64,000 nucleotides of DNA. Origin: Daedaleopsis sinensis (lineage: Eukaryota; Basidiomycota; Agaricomycetes; Polyporales; Polyporaceae). The translations under genes and the position numbers were made by a program. The stretch is from NCBI GenBank assembly GCA_033807695.1, contig CM066300.1:4154001-4218000 (forward strand). Direction: 5' to 3'. How positions within the stretch are numbered: position 1 is the stretch's first letter; each line of letters opens with the position of its first letter. Shown piece after piece: positions 22,460 to 34,754 of this stretch. The notes under the pieces are model-generated. The model saw only the letters and a list, made by a program, of their open reading frames with translations. It was not told where the DNA came from and searched no databases.

Positions 22460-23484
22460 AGAAGCGAAGTTGCTCCCACACGTATTCGCAGTCCTCCCGG
22501 CCGCTGACATAAGCGGCATCCGAGTCCTTTGCCGTCGCCAAGACGCCCAAGCGAAGCGACCGGAGGCTCGGAGGGGGACCCCGGGCTCCGGCGGGCCTCA
22601 TTATAGTATCCGAATACAATGTTTTCTCTGATGATATTGAATTGAACTGGATTCCGTCGTGTTCGGGGGGTTCAAGCTGGGGTCGGGACAGCAGCAGATA
22701 GAGATTGAGGACATATGGGAGGTACTGGAGAGACTAAGTACTAGAGTAGACGTATGTATGTACATAATAAACACAACTCCGGCAGCAGCACTGTGGGGGC
22801 GCCACGTTATTAGGCGCCTTTTGGGCGCTATATGTCCGTGAACGTGACCGTGTTGTGCGAGAGACTGCAAATTTCCCACCGGGACTGCAAGTCTGCGGGC
22901 TCGCAGCGTACTGCGAGCATTCATGTTCTCGCAGTAGCTCCAGCCTCAGCCTCTCTCGCAGCTCGTTTGCTGTCCGACATTTGCAGTCCTCGGCTTTTCA
23001 GTCTCTCGGCATTTGCCGGCGCCGCCGCCACCATACGCTTTCTCCCAAGCCACCTGCCTTCATCATCACACCTCTCGCCGACCTCACAACATAGTCTGTT
23101 TCCTGGTCTGTCTTCTACTACTACTGTTGCAGCTCGCCCCCTTGTGATGACCATATCATATCAGCTATATTAGTCTCCTTACTACTAGTAGTAGTACTAC
23201 CCGCTGTACATCACTGTCTCCCCACGCTATTACATAGTCCATCTTCAAGCTTCAAGTCCGACCTACTCCGACCGCAGGACCTCCCCGATCCGGCACTCCG
23301 ACGCTCGTCCAAGCCACCGTCGACGTCGGATGGCGTGTCCGGGGGCCAGGAGAGGATAGGAGAGATAGAGGAGTTCGGCGAGGACGTGCGAGATCGGCAG
23401 AGAGGGACCGGAAGGCGCCTACTCCCGATTAGGAAGGAGGACCAGGACTTAGCGCCGGGAGGACTGCGAGTCCAGGGAAGGAAG
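22460..23484 (-). repeat. Right arm of the 1,025-bp inverted repeat
   Basis: Reverse complement of 21134-22158. The arm ends 310 bp upstream of the first P450 start codon, so it forms part of that gene's upstream region. The copied 15-nt words lie at 22487-22501 and 23454-23468. Confidence 0.92.
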
Positions 23485-23794
23485 CAACAGGAAGCAACCG
23501 AGGTCTGCAACCTGGACATGCCAGTTGGGGTCTCTGGGTAAACGGCCCTCCGCTGACAAATTTCCCTTACGCTCCCAACTACTAGCGAGATGTCTCCGTC
23601 CTCACGGTGACCCACGGGTCCTAACAAGTCGTGAGAGGTTTCACTGTAGCGTTGGGCGCGCAGTGTGGCGACAATATACATATATCAATCTCCCTGAATC
23701 CCTCTGGAGTCTGTTGTGAAGTTACCACCGCTCACGGCACCACTCCTTTCACATCCGATTCTCTTGTTCGTCTTGCGACAGGCCTGTACGAACG

Positions 23795-25904
23795 ATGGAG
23801 GACCTTCAAACTGTCCTTTTGACTTGTGCTGCAGTTTCAACAGCTATTTATCTCGTCCGATGGTGGACGGATCCAGTGAGCACACTTCCCCGCTCATCGC
23901 GTTACAAACGATCCTGCAGCTCACAGTCTTTCTAGCTCACTAGGATTCCCACTCTCGGTGGGCCATCTGCGCCTGGGTTGTCCTACATTGCGGCCTTTAA
24001 CCTGATGCGTCGTGGGAAGGAGATCATCCATGAAGGGTACCAGAAAGTATGTGAATCCAGATGGTTCCTTATCATTTTGGACGCTGACCTGACAATTGAC
24101 CGATCGTTCGACCTTTCTAATTTCAGTATTACAACACGGCCTACAAGGTTGCGAATATTGATGGATGGATGGTCATCGTGTCCGGACCAAAGATGATCGA
24201 TGAACTGAGGAGGAGGCCGGACGACGAAATGTCTTTCATGGAAGGAGTGGAGGAGGTGCGTGACCGCGCGTGGTTGCATTCTATGTGACGTAACTCATAA
24301 CTCTATGGCCTCCGAAGACGGTCCAAATGAAGTATACCATTGGCACGGAGACATCGGAGGACCCGTATCACATCGACATCATCAAGGAAAAACTGACGCG
24401 CACACTCCCGGCCGTCCTTCCCGAGGTCATCGACGAGCTCAAGGTCGCGGTGCAGGAACACATCCCGACCACTGGAGACGGTCCGTATACTCCAGTCCAG
24501 TACCTCGCACATTAACTAACCCGCTGCACGTTCAGAATGGACTACAGTGAAGGTGATGAACACAATGCAGCAGATCGTCGCGCGCGCCAGCAACCGCGCC
24601 TTTGTCGGCCTCCCGACCTGTACGTTGTTATCTTATGAGTGTGGGATATGTGCTCATAGATAGCTAAGGTCGCAACAAGGACTACCTGGACGTGACGGTC
24701 GCTTTCACCCTGACTGTGATCAAGGACAGGTGGATTATCAATGCCTTCCCGACAGTGTTGAAACCGTAAGTTATAAGAACGACGGACTCGATGACTGAGA
24801 GTTGACGTGCTTTGCATAGATTCGTCGGACGTTTCATCAGCAAGACCAACAAGGCTGTGGCTCAAGCATTGACGTACCTTCAACCTGTCCTCGACGAACG
24901 CAAGGAGATTATGAACCAACTGGGCGACGACTGGAATGACAAGCCGGTGTGCAACCTTTCCTGCGCGATTGCCTACTCGGTGCTGATCCCCAACAGAACG
25001 ACATGCTCCAATGGCTTATGGATGAAGCGGCACTGCGAAAGAACAAGAGTGGCGACTATGGTATTGCAAAGCGGATTCTCCTGATCAACTTCGCAGCTAT
25101 CCACACCTCGTCCACAGTACGTGATGCCTGACGGTTTCTCACTTGATGAATCGCACTCACGCTGTTGCAGAGCATCACGCACGTCATATACGACCTCGCT
25201 GCCCGTCCCGAGTACATTCAACCTCTGCGTGAAGAAGTCGAACAGGTCGTCGCCGCGGACGGATGGACGAAGGCCGCGATGGGCAAGATGTGGAAGCTCG
25301 ACAGTTTCCTCAAGGAAAGCATGCGATACAACGGCATCGGTCTCGGTACGTACACATGAAAATTCTCTTACGATCATGAGAGAGTCGTCCGCTGATATCA
25401 TACCCTTTGTGTAAATAGCTTCGATCACGCGCAAGGCGATGAAGGACATCAGCCTGAACGATGGCACGTTCATCCCGAAGGGCACCGTCGTCGTCGCGGC
25501 CGCAGACCCTACTCATTACGACGAGACGTACTACCCCAACCCGAGTGCGTTTGATCCGTTCCGCTTCTCCCGCATGCGCGAGGGCGAGGGCGAGGGCACG
25601 AAGCACCAGTTCGTCAACACCTCCACCGAGTACATCTCCTTCGGTCATGGCAAGCACGCCTGGTACGTAGCACTGCGCACTCCTTCTGTCGCCAGTGTTC
25701 ATCATTGATGTGTGATGTTGCAGCCCTGGTCGCTTCTTCGCTGCCAACGAGCTGAAGGCGATGCTCGCATACATCGTGGTCAACTACGACCTGAAGATCC
25801 CCGGAGACGGAGAGCGTCCGAAGAATCTCTATTACGGTCTTGCTGTTATGCCCTCGATGTCCGGGGAAGTATCGTTCAGGAAGAGGCAGCCTTCTGCGGC
25901 GTGA
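23795..25904 (+). CDS. Cytochrome P450 monooxygenase A (first of a tandem paralogue array)
   Basis: ATG at 23795 (MEDLQTVLLTCAAVSTAIYL, an N-terminal membrane anchor followed by VRWWTDP). At least ten exons are recovered: IPTLGGPSAPGLSY, MVIVSGPKMIDELRRRP, PDDEMSFMEGVEE, TIGTETSEDPYHIDIIKEKL, ASNRAFVGLP, DMLQWLMDEA, then the I-helix ILLINFAAIHTSS (Ala-Ala-Ile-His-Thr-Ser in place of the AGxxT consensus), K-helix ExxR as KESMRYNG, FDPFRFSRMRE, and the heme loop FGHGKHA|CPGRFFAANELKA split by an intron before the Cys. The end is SFRKRQPSAA. It belongs to the fungal ent-kaurene-oxidase-like group (CYP512-like by resemblance; family number not verified). Expected to be ER-bound, needing a P450 reductase, and to hydroxylate a terpenoid or fatty substrate; the substrate is inferred. 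Confidence 0.93.
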
Positions 25905-26647
25905 CGCTCGGGTTGTAGGATAGTATGTACGTGTTAGCGAGCTGATGCATACTAGTACTTTATTGGAAGAAGCATCTGGCTTGTCCTAGCGTCCATGTGT
26001 TGCTTTCTGTGAGTGTTCACAGTCTAGTCTAGATCTTCCTCCTCGCGATCCTGTACTGACCCCCTATACGCGATGATCTTAGGGTTTGTCACGCCCAGGT
26101 GCTGTCTCTGAGCGCTGAGCCCGATCGAGGCTCGGGGACTACGACTCGTTCGTTCTCATCCGCTCCTGGCCCGATAGTGCTACTACTAGTCGCCCGTGAG
26201 GCCTCGAGGACTGCTCGGTAAGTACCTGGTAAGTCTGAGAGTGCTATTGGTCGACACGTTGTAACCTAAAGGGATCCTGCAGCTGACTTCTCTTCAGGTT
26301 ACTGCAGCATAACGCAGCATAACGCTCCTCTCGGACTTGCGGCATCTAATCTTATCAACGAGCAGTAACGTTCGATACAGGCGTTCTACTAATAGACCAG
26401 ACTAGCAAATTAATCAGGCTTCCACCAATGACCACCATGATTACGCACGGTAAACTTGAACTAGTCTCAGATTGGTTTCACTTGTATATCCTATGATGCT
26501 CCGAGGCGTCTTGAAGATGACAAAACTGTAAATGGCTGCTATACTCAGACTGTATACACCCCTGTCAGCAACATGACTTGAGGTTACCGTCCCCCGTCAT
26601 CCCTTTTCTCCCCTAGGTACTCCCAGACTCACGACGCTTCACATATC
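25905..26647. other. Intergenic spacer between P450 A and B
   Basis: 743 bp of unique sequence without an ORF of note; presumed terminator of A and promoter of B. Confidence 0.5.
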
Positions 26648-28754
26648 ATGGGAGATCTGCAAACGGTGTTGCTCACATGTGCTGCCGGTTTGGCTATCAT
26701 CTACCTGGTCCGTTGGCGGACAAATCCAGTAAGAGACATTATAATGCTCTCACGTTCTAGTTCACTCATTACTCTCTCCACAGCTCAACAAGATCCCCAC
26801 AGTCGGCGGACCCTCCGCGCCTGGATTGTCCTATTACGCCGCGCTGAACTTTATGTTCAATGGGAGGAATATTATACAGCAAGGGTACCAGAAGGTAGAA
26901 ATTGATTGCGTCGTTGGTTGTCGGAGTGCGCTTAACGCTGAAGTCGACATGATTGGCATCAGTTCCAGAACTCTGCTTTCAAGATCGCGACGTTCGATCA
27001 ATGGCAAGTCGTTGTATGCGGGCCAAGGATGATTGAAGAGCTCAGGAGGCGCCCGGATCACGAACTGTCCTTCATCGAGGGGGTTGAAGAGGCGCGTATC
27101 TGAAGGCGTTCTGTACGCTCCGCCCGGAAAGGCTGACCATGGCCGACAGACGCTCCAATTCAAGTACACAATTGGCATGGAAACGATCGAGGACCCATAT
27201 CATCTCCATATCATGAAGGAGAAGCTGCCACGCATGCTCCCGCTTGTACTCCCGGATGTCGTCGACGAGCTCGGGGTGGCAATCCAGGAGCATATCCCTC
27301 TCACTACAAGTGGTGGGGCACTCCTTGATAGAACGTCATTTTCGCGCGGCTGATTGGCATATTATTCGTACGTGCAGAATGGACGACGGTGAAGGCTGTC
27401 GATACAATGCAGAAGATCGTAGCCCAGACTAGCAACCGTGTCTTCGTCGGCCTTCCAACTTGTAAGTTAATTCCAGCGAGGTTCTTTGGTTGGTATCCCG
27501 GGTCTCGCTGACTAGCAAGTCACTGGCAGGTCGCAACCGCGCCTTCCTCGATCTGGCGGTCGCTTTCACCATGACCGTGGTTAAGGATAGGATGATCATC
27601 AACATCTTTCCTACATTCTTGAAATCGTGAGCAATTCATAGCACAATGCTCGAGTGAGAAATGACATGTGTCGTGCAGCCTCGTCGGGCGCCTCATCAGC
27701 CAAACGAATAGATCTGTGGCGAAAGCGTTGACATATCTTCAACCCATCATTGACGAGCGTCGGGCTAAATTTGCGGAGCTGGGGGATGATTGGAATGACA
27801 AACCGGTGCGCGGGTTGCAAAAGGCCGTTCGTGCGCGCTGTGCTCATTTCTGGCAGAACGATATGCTTCAATGGCTCATGGACGAAGCAACTGCGAGGAA
27901 GAACAAGAGTGGGGATTATGGCATTGTGCAAAGAGTCCTCCTTGTCAACTTCGCGGCAATACACACCTCGACTGTGGTATGCTCCTTGGCCATGATGCCG
28001 TTTTGACACAGAAGTGACAGTATCACAGAGTCTCACGGAAGCCATATACGATCTCGCCGCTCGTCCTGAATACATCCAACCTCTTCGCGACGAAGCGGAG
28101 CAAGTTATTGCCGCCGAGGGGTGGACGAAGAATGGGATGAGCAAGCTGTGGAAGCTCGACAGCTTCCTGAAGGAGTCTTTGCGCTTCCAGGGCAACATCA
28201 GTGCGTACTGATACCAAGCTGCGAGAGGCTGCGCTGACATCGAGCATCTCCAGCATCGCTCGCTAGGAAGGCAGTGAAAGACGTCACTTTCAACGACGGC
28301 ACGTTCATCCCTAGCGGTACTGTGGTCGTCGCGGCTGCGGATCCCACACATCACGACGAACGTTATTATGCCAATCCGAGCGAGTTTGACGGGTTTCGCT
28401 TCGCACGCCTGCGGGAGGGAGAAGGTGAGAGTACGAAGCACCAGTACGTGAACACGTCGACGGAGTATATACCGTTTGGGCACGGAAAGCACGCATGGTA
28501 AGCTCTTCTCTCCGATCACCGCCCGTGCCCGTTGCCGAGTCTTGAGCTAAACTGACATGGGTATATTTTCTAGCCCCGGCAGATTTTTCGCTGCGAACGA
28601 GCTAAAGGCGATCCTTGCGTACATCGTCCTCCACTACGACCTCAAAATACCGGGTGATGGAGAACGCCCGAGGACCCTCTACTACGGCAATCACGCTATA
28701 CCCTCGTTCTCCGGGGAGGTCTCGTTTAGGAAGCGTCCGCGAGCATCAGCGTGA
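26648..28754 (+). CDS. Cytochrome P450 monooxygenase B
   Basis: Same exon plan as P450 A and clearly its closest relative in the window: MGDLQTVLLTCAAGLAIIYL, IPTVGGPSAPGLSYYAALNF, DHELSFIEGVEE, LVNFAAIHTST in the I-helix, KESLRFQGN (ExxR), FDGFRFARLREG, heme loop FGHGKHA|CPGRFFAANELKA, and end VSFRKRPRASA. All catalytic motifs are intact. One splice donor is unusual: after EGVEE (about 27090) the sequence is gcgcgt where the paralogues have gtgcgt or gtaagt, so this intron must use a GC donor or retain a stop codon. Membrane-bound ER enzyme; probably a recent duplicate of A. Confidence 0.92.
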
Positions 28755-29816
28755 TTCGTGAGGTAACGATACAGTTGCTGCGTAGATATTGTTTGTATTT
28801 CTGGATCCAGAACTAGTAGCACGACGGGTATCCCTATATTTTTGACGGGTGAAAAGCGTGCAAAATCGGCCGCTGGAGGTAATCCTTTTCGCCCAAAGGA
28901 CCCTTTCGGACTAGGCTCGTAAACCAGCCTCTAACCAGCCTCTTAAACCAGCCTCCATCATCGTAGTCGCGAGGTGTGAAACACGTGGGTTGCGTGTCTC
29001 ACGCACCGTGGCTGAACCTACCCTCCTCCTCTAGTTCAAGTGTCGGAAGATAAGTAGTCGTTTCCGACTTTTGGCCCTGGGATGCCTTGTGCGGCCAAAT
29101 TCGGACGCAGTTTCTCCCGTACAAAGTATCCGGATGCCCGCCATGTGGTACTAGTGCTTGAGTAGTGCAAGTACTGGCTGGTTGAGTGCATATGCACACT
29201 TAGTAACTACAACCGATCGCGCTGCTCCAGTGGGCGTCCGCTAGCCGCTGGGCGTAGGCGGCCGCCGTGCTAGCGTGGGAAGGGTTCCCCGGGCCCCACT
29301 CGCCGGCTTCCAGAGAGAGATCTTCGTTCCGAACCTCCATCACAGTGTTGACTTTAAGCTGTGACATGTGAGTTGTGACACCATTCCTCTTGTCATATAT
29401 GTGTATGAAGATATCAAACTACTCGGGCCGTCCATCCGTGGACAAAGTCAGCCTAACGAAGCGGTTAGCGGTACTTAGATATGCTTCTCGCTGGAAGAAC
29501 CCCTCCTGGCACAGGGTCTCAGGTTGTACGGAGCGTCCTTCTCGGGCGGGTGTGAGTACTATTTCCTTACGCGTTTCCTCCAGACTTGCCGACAATATTT
29601 CGTAGGGTATAAAGTATAAGTAAGTACTTACTTGAAGATCGTAGATCGCAGTTGGTTATGTTATCCCGCTGGCCCGCGTAAGTAGGCGTAAGTAGTCTAA
29701 CTCCGCTTAGACTGGTACCAGTTCAAGATGCATATATAGTGCGCCTGTCTTGAGATCTGTAAGTACTCTCCTCCGCTCCTCAGCCCTCGTTCCCTTGTCG
29801 TTGACCTGCTGCCACC
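28755..29816. other. Intergenic region between P450 B and C
   Basis: About 1.06 kb. It contains three close copies of (a)aaccagcctc around 28920-28960. No supportable gene. Confidence 0.5.
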
Positions 29817-31898
29817 ATGGCCGACGCCCAGCTCTACTATGTTTTGTTCGCGTTCGCTGTGGCACTCTATGTCTACAAATGGCGGACACATCCGGTACGT
29901 GTTCGTGTAGACGGTACGATGGGCTCGAGTTGACGCGGGGCAATCTGGCAGCTGAGGGCGATTCCGACCATGGGCGGCCCTTCTGCACCTATATTATCGT
30001 GGTGGGCGGCAGTGAATTTCCTCCTTCACGGCAAAGATCTCATGCTTCAGGGATACCAGAAGGTGTGTGTGCGCGCGTGTGCGTCTCGCGGCATCCCTTA
30101 CTGACCCCCACTCCCATGTCAGTATCACGGCTCGGCGTTCAAAGTCTCCCTACTCGATCAATGGATGGTCATTGTGAATGGACCCAAGTTGGTCGATGAG
30201 CTGAGGAAGCGTCCTGACGAACAGCTGTCATTTATTGAGGGCGTGGAGGAGGTAAGTGATTCGATCGTGCTGAGAATGCGTGCCTGAGATTTATGCGCGC
30301 GATAGATCATGCAGACTCGGTTCACCCTCGGGCAAGAAACGATAGATGATCCCTATCATGTCACCATCATCAGGGAGAACCTAATGCGGTCGCTTGTCGC
30401 TATTCTTCCCGACGTCATCGACGAGCTGTCGGTAGCTATACCGGACCACATCCAGACTCAAGGTGATGGTGAGCTCGGCCTGTACACTCCGTGCAGGTGG
30501 ACATTAGATGTAACTCGGCGGTTCAGACTGGGTCACCGTCAATGTCATGGACACAACACTGCAGATAGTGGCACGTATGAGTAACCGAATCTTCGTCGGG
30601 CTTCCGATATGTACGTTCGAACCTCATGTGCGAATAATGATGTACTAATGTCCTGTCTAGGCCGCAACCAGGAATTCCTGAACTTAGCCATCAAATTCAC
30701 TATCGACGTCGTCACCGACAATGCGATATTCAAGGTGTTTCCCTTGAGAATGAAGATGTGAGCGCGCCATGTCGCGCCTTTTCTGCCGCGCAAGACGTTG
30801 ACTTGCGGGTTCTGTTGCAGCTTTATGGGAAAACACATGAGCGCTGTCCGAAAGTCCATCCGGAAAGCAATGCCGTACCTTACCCCCCTTATTCGTGAAC
30901 GCCGGGCCAAGATGGAGGAGCTTGGGGATAGCTGGTCGGATAAACCGGTATGCTGCTAACTCTGTTCGTATGGTGTATGATACTGACTTGCCTATATAGA
31001 ACGACTTGGTACAGTGGGTTCTTGAGGAGGCAATTCCGAGGAATAGCGATGACGAGGCCATCGTAGGGCGCGTTCTTTTGATGAACTTCGCAGCCATCCA
31101 CACTTCATCAAATGTACGTATGCGAAGTCGTATGTAACCGACAGAGCACTTACTGATGCGACCTCCCGCAGAGCATCGTCCACGCTCTATATGATCTTGC
31201 AGCAAATCCCGAATATATCCAACCGTTACGGGACGAGATTCAGCCTATCATCGCTACAGAAGGCTGGACCAAAGGAGCGATGAGCAAGATGTGGAAGCTT
31301 GATAGTTTCCTACGGGAATCGCAGCGCGTCAATGGTATTAGTTTGAGTGAGTACCTGCTCACACACGCACTCCGATTCTATCATTCACCCGCCGTTTCCT
31401 AGCTTCTGTGACCCGCAAGGCGATGGTGGACGTCACGTTGAGCGATGGTACCTTCTTACCGAAAGACACCCTTATTGTCGCCGCCGCCTACCCCGCACAT
31501 CAAGACGAGAACAACTACTCCAGCGCCGCGGTGTTCGATGGGTTCCGCTTCTCGCGCATGCGTGAGACTGAGGGTGAAAGCACAAAACACCAATTTGTGA
31601 ACACGTCTGTCGACTACATACCCTTCGGGCACGGCAAGCATGCTTGGTACGTCCTTGCATACCTGCATACGTACTACGCCCCTGCGAGTCTGCTCACTGA
31701 CTGTATATCTTCAGTCCTGGGCGCTTCTTCGCAGCGAACGAGCTGAAGGCGATGCTTGCGTCCATCGTGCTCAACTACGACATGAAGATCGCCGGCGACG
31801 GTGGTCGCCCGGAGAACATCTACCTCGCGGTAAACGTGATCCCCAACCCGAAAGGTGAGATCATGTTCCGCAAGCGGCAGCCTGCCCCCCCAGTCTGA
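29817..31898 (+). CDS. Cytochrome P450 monooxygenase C
   Basis: ATG at 29817 in good context (gccaccATGG). Membrane anchor MADAQLYYVLFAFAVALYVY, then KWRTHP, IPTMGGPSAPILSWW, PDEQLSFIEGVEE, FTLGQETIDDPYHVTII, MSNRIFVGLPI, WVLEEAIPRNSDDEAIV, I-helix LLMNFAAIHTSSN, ExxR as RESQRVNG, FDGFRFSRMRET, heme FGHGKHA|CPGRFFAANELKA, and end IMFRKRQPAPPV. It is more distant from A and B than those are from each other and closer to D at 62218, with which it shares KDL[MI][ML][QE]GYQKY[HY]GSAFK and the DDEAIV block. All motifs intact. Confidence 0.93.
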
Positions 31899-33851
31899 GG
31901 TGTACGCGTCGGCGACCATACCTCAGGTAGCATACTTACTCATGCTACTACTGTCTCACCAACAACTTGTGTATGTATCATTAATATTAATTTCTTCTTA
32001 AATTGCCGCTGTGCATGGACCACGGACCACAGACTCACCGGGTATGGATCAGTTCGTGGACCTTCCAAGGTGAGTACTTGGCCCGATCTAGGACGACCCG
32101 TCACCCGAGTGCGATCTGTTGGTGGCGCACAGCCTCTGAGCCTCCACGTCGTGATATTCCGGACGCAAGTAGGTATAATGTCATCATGGGTTGATATACC
32201 GCCGCGGGCATCGAAATCTGCCCGTTGCCATCTAAGACATTTGTCCCCCCGCAATATAAAGTAACCGCCCACCGGCAATGACATCTTCCCACCTATACAT
32301 TTATCAATGATGACTGTAGCTTAGTTGATCTCTAGTCTGTTTGTAGATAGGGTAAGGATTCAGATTATTAGCACATTCAGTCCCGTAGGGCTAGGGTAAC
32401 CCTACATCAGTTTAGCTAGTTAGGTCTGACTCTGATGAGTCATCCGCCCTACACCCCACGTTCACCGGTCCGTCAAGGACCGCGCTCTCGTCCCTTGGGG
32501 ATAGGGCTCCGGTCCCGAGCGTTGTTATATACCACCAGCGACGCATACCCTCCTCACAAAAGTATGATACCTGTAAGCCTTTCAAGCACATATGGTTGCT
32601 GCAATCACACTCAGTACCATAGTTGGTTTTCGTCATAGTGAGAGCTCCAATTCGTTCTGCACTTAAGCGCTGGCTGGCTGGACTGCTCTACCTGGGTATA
32701 ATGATTCAAGAATATATTCACCACTTCCACAGCGCGATCACCATGGCGTGTAGAAACCAGCCATGGTTTGGTGGCACCTGTTGAGCCCCCCGCGGTTGAA
32801 AAAGCTCGCGTAAATCCGGTCTGCGCGTGAAGAACTTCTCGTCGTGGATCTCGTACCCGCACCGGCCCGGGGTCGCCCGTACGTTCTCGTCCAGTTGGGG
32901 ATCGATCAACCGCCCAGTTGGAGATCGATCACCCGCCCCGTTCGGCATCGATCAACCGTGCGGTTCTGGATCGATCCACGGCCCGGTTGGCGATTGCAAT
33001 GCGGTCCAGTTGGCGATTGCGCCACTGTCCAGTTGGCCATCGATCGACCTTCCAGTTAGGAATCGATCCACGGTGCGGTGACGAATCGAACCACCGTCCG
33101 GACTTGGCCTCTTCGTACTGTACTGATCAAACGCTCCACTTCCCTTAGGCCTGTTTTCGCTTCATCCGTTCATGGATTTTTGCCCATATAACTTGCTAGC
33201 ACAATGGCCATGAACCATAGTACAAACAGTGTTATCACAATGCCCTACGTGAACCGTATCCCTCTCATTACTCATCGTTTACTTTGGCCTACTTTTGCCA
33301 CCGAAGCTGCTACCCACATCGGCGGTATGAACTAGTAACAACTAGCACACAGATGAGTGCGAGCGCTGTGAGCATGGACTAAACCTGGTCTCCCCGCATC
33401 CCCCTCGTGAACACAACGTTCTACCCCCGCACAACGGCATTTCTCCAGATGTTCCACCCCGAGCGCTAGGGCGCTTCGCCTATTCCGCCGTCGGCTACTA
33501 GTTCTCCACCTCCCGCTGGTATGAATGCAGTATTACCATGCGCTGTGGGTTCACGTGAAAGCGTGTATATAACCTCTTTCTTGCCAATGTCCTGATATCT
33601 CTTCGTCTGGGCAGTTGGCAGTAGCATGTAAGAGGCGATCTGGCCGAGTGCTCAATTTCCTTACTGGGACATGCCCGGCCCGGCTGGGTGCGCGCTCTTG
33701 CCCTCCTGGCTTGGGCGTTCATGTCTCGTTGGGGATTGCACTCCCGCCCCGACCTCCTCTACGGTCACCTTCTGCCTCCTTGTGCTTACCTCTCGTTGCG
33801 CCCCGCCCTCCCGCCCACATTCCAATGGCTTTATAATATCTACTATGTTTA
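31899..33851. other. Intergenic region containing a 23-bp tandem repeat
   Basis: Nearly 2 kb without a recognisable gene apart from the repeat array listed separately. A CT-rich stretch at about 33680-33830 gives rise to several overlapping ORFs of low value. Confidence 0.5.
32892..33098 (+). repeat. Nine tandem copies of a 23-bp unit
   Basis: Unit starts are 32892, 32915, 32938, 32961, 32984, 33007, 33030, 33053 and 33076, all exactly 23 bp. The approximate consensus is cagttggngatcgatcnaccgnc, most conserved at gttgg and atcgatc. Copies differ by up to about ten substitutions but no indels. Because 23 is not a multiple of three, each frame gives a 23-residue peptide period, which creates short spurious ORFs. 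Confidence 0.9.
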
Positions 33852-34754
33852 CTACGTTGTCCAATTACACACCAATCTCTGTTTCGGTCGCATCCCATTC
33901 GGCCCATCTCTCAACCAACACCCACGGCGGCACGGCCGATTGTCCAGCCTCCATGCGATAGTGTCTCCCAGCGGCTCCCCCTTGAGAGGACACATGCGAC
34001 ATACCAGTGCACCTCCATCTCCATATCGTCGCCCCTGCCCCGCGCAAGCGTACCTCGCCGCTCCGCAATCCTCCCCACTTGTCGCCCACCCCGCCAGTGT
34101 GTATCGCACCTCGAAGCCTTGCTGTGACGCCCGTCTTATCAACCTTTCTTCGTCGCAGCCCTGCTCCCCCAGGACTCCTTCGCCTGCGAAGAACAAGTCA
34201 CGGTACGCAGTCCCGAAATGTTCTCCGTTCACGAAAGATATTTGATGAGAGCTCCAGATTCCTGCGAAAGCGGCGCGCGCATCCGTCGCCTCCGTGACAT
34301 GCAGGTCGATTTGGACTCCTCGCACCTCCCACCTCGTCGCCGGATCCATATCGCACCCAGCGTCCACGTTGTCTCCGTCGGCCCTAGCGGCGTAGATCGT
34401 TCGAGGCCTTCTCCAAACCGGCACTGCTCCTTGGTCATATAGCAGTTGGTTCTCGATCCTCCACGCGTCTGGGGATCGCACAACGATGTCGATCGTGGAG
34501 GGCCTGCCCATTGCGGGTCGCGTCAGGAATTGGGTGGCCACATCCCCTCCGAAGAACGCTCCATGGGCGGTGAGAGTGGCGATGAAAGACTTGGGATGGG
34601 GAATGAACGGCGCAAGGATGTCTTCGAGTGTTTTGCCCAGGTACGCCGCCACTAGCATCATGTTCCAGCGGTCTGTTCGACGAAGGGCCAGGAGGTCCCG
34701 CATGTGCAGATGTCCCGCGATCCGGTCGAACGCTACGTTCGGGACTGTATGCAT
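33852..34754 (-). CDS. F-box-like hypothetical protein
   Basis: 300 codons from the ATG at 34754 (MHTVPNVAFDRIAGHL). The first 50 residues resemble a degenerate F-box (VPNVAFDRIAGHLHMRDLLALRRTDRWNMM). The following layout is characteristic of a lineage-expanded Agaricomycete group: a helix carrying AYLGKTLEDIL, then TAHGAFFGGDVATQFL, then STIDIVVRSPDAW, which recalls a nucleotidyltransferase-like SGS..AL / DLDIYV pattern. No intron in the body. C-terminal RRGCWLRDGPNGMRPKQR. Function unknown; F-box proteins normally recruit substrates to SCF ubiquitin ligases. Compare the similar architectures at 35037 and 40775. Confidence 0.55.
   Translation of the reverse strand: MHTVPNVAFDRIAGHLHMRDLLALRRTDRWNMMLVAAYLGKTLEDILAPFIPHPKSFIATLTAHGAFFGGDVATQFLTRPAMGRPSTIDIVVRSPDAWRIENQLLYDQGAVPVWRRPRTIYAARADGDNVDAGCDMDPATRWEVRGVQIDLHVTEATDARAAFAGIWSSHQISFVNGEHFGTAYRDLFFAGEGVLGEQGCDEERLIRRASQQGFEVRYTLAGWATSGEDCGAARYACAGQGRRYGDGGALVCRMCPLKGEPLGDTIAWRLDNRPCRRGCWLRDGPNGMRPKQRLVCNWTT

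Noticed and set aside
21445..23173. Mirrored ORFs in the inverted repeat arms (113, 107 and 77 codons) as genes
   Set aside because: They exist twice only because of the duplication; no family resemblance, signal or splice pattern.
32377..32404. Telomere-like words (ctagggtaaccctac)
   Set aside because: A single imperfect occurrence, not a TTAGGG array.
32892..33098. CRISPR-like array
   Set aside because: Units abut directly without spacers and the host is a eukaryote; it is a minisatellite.
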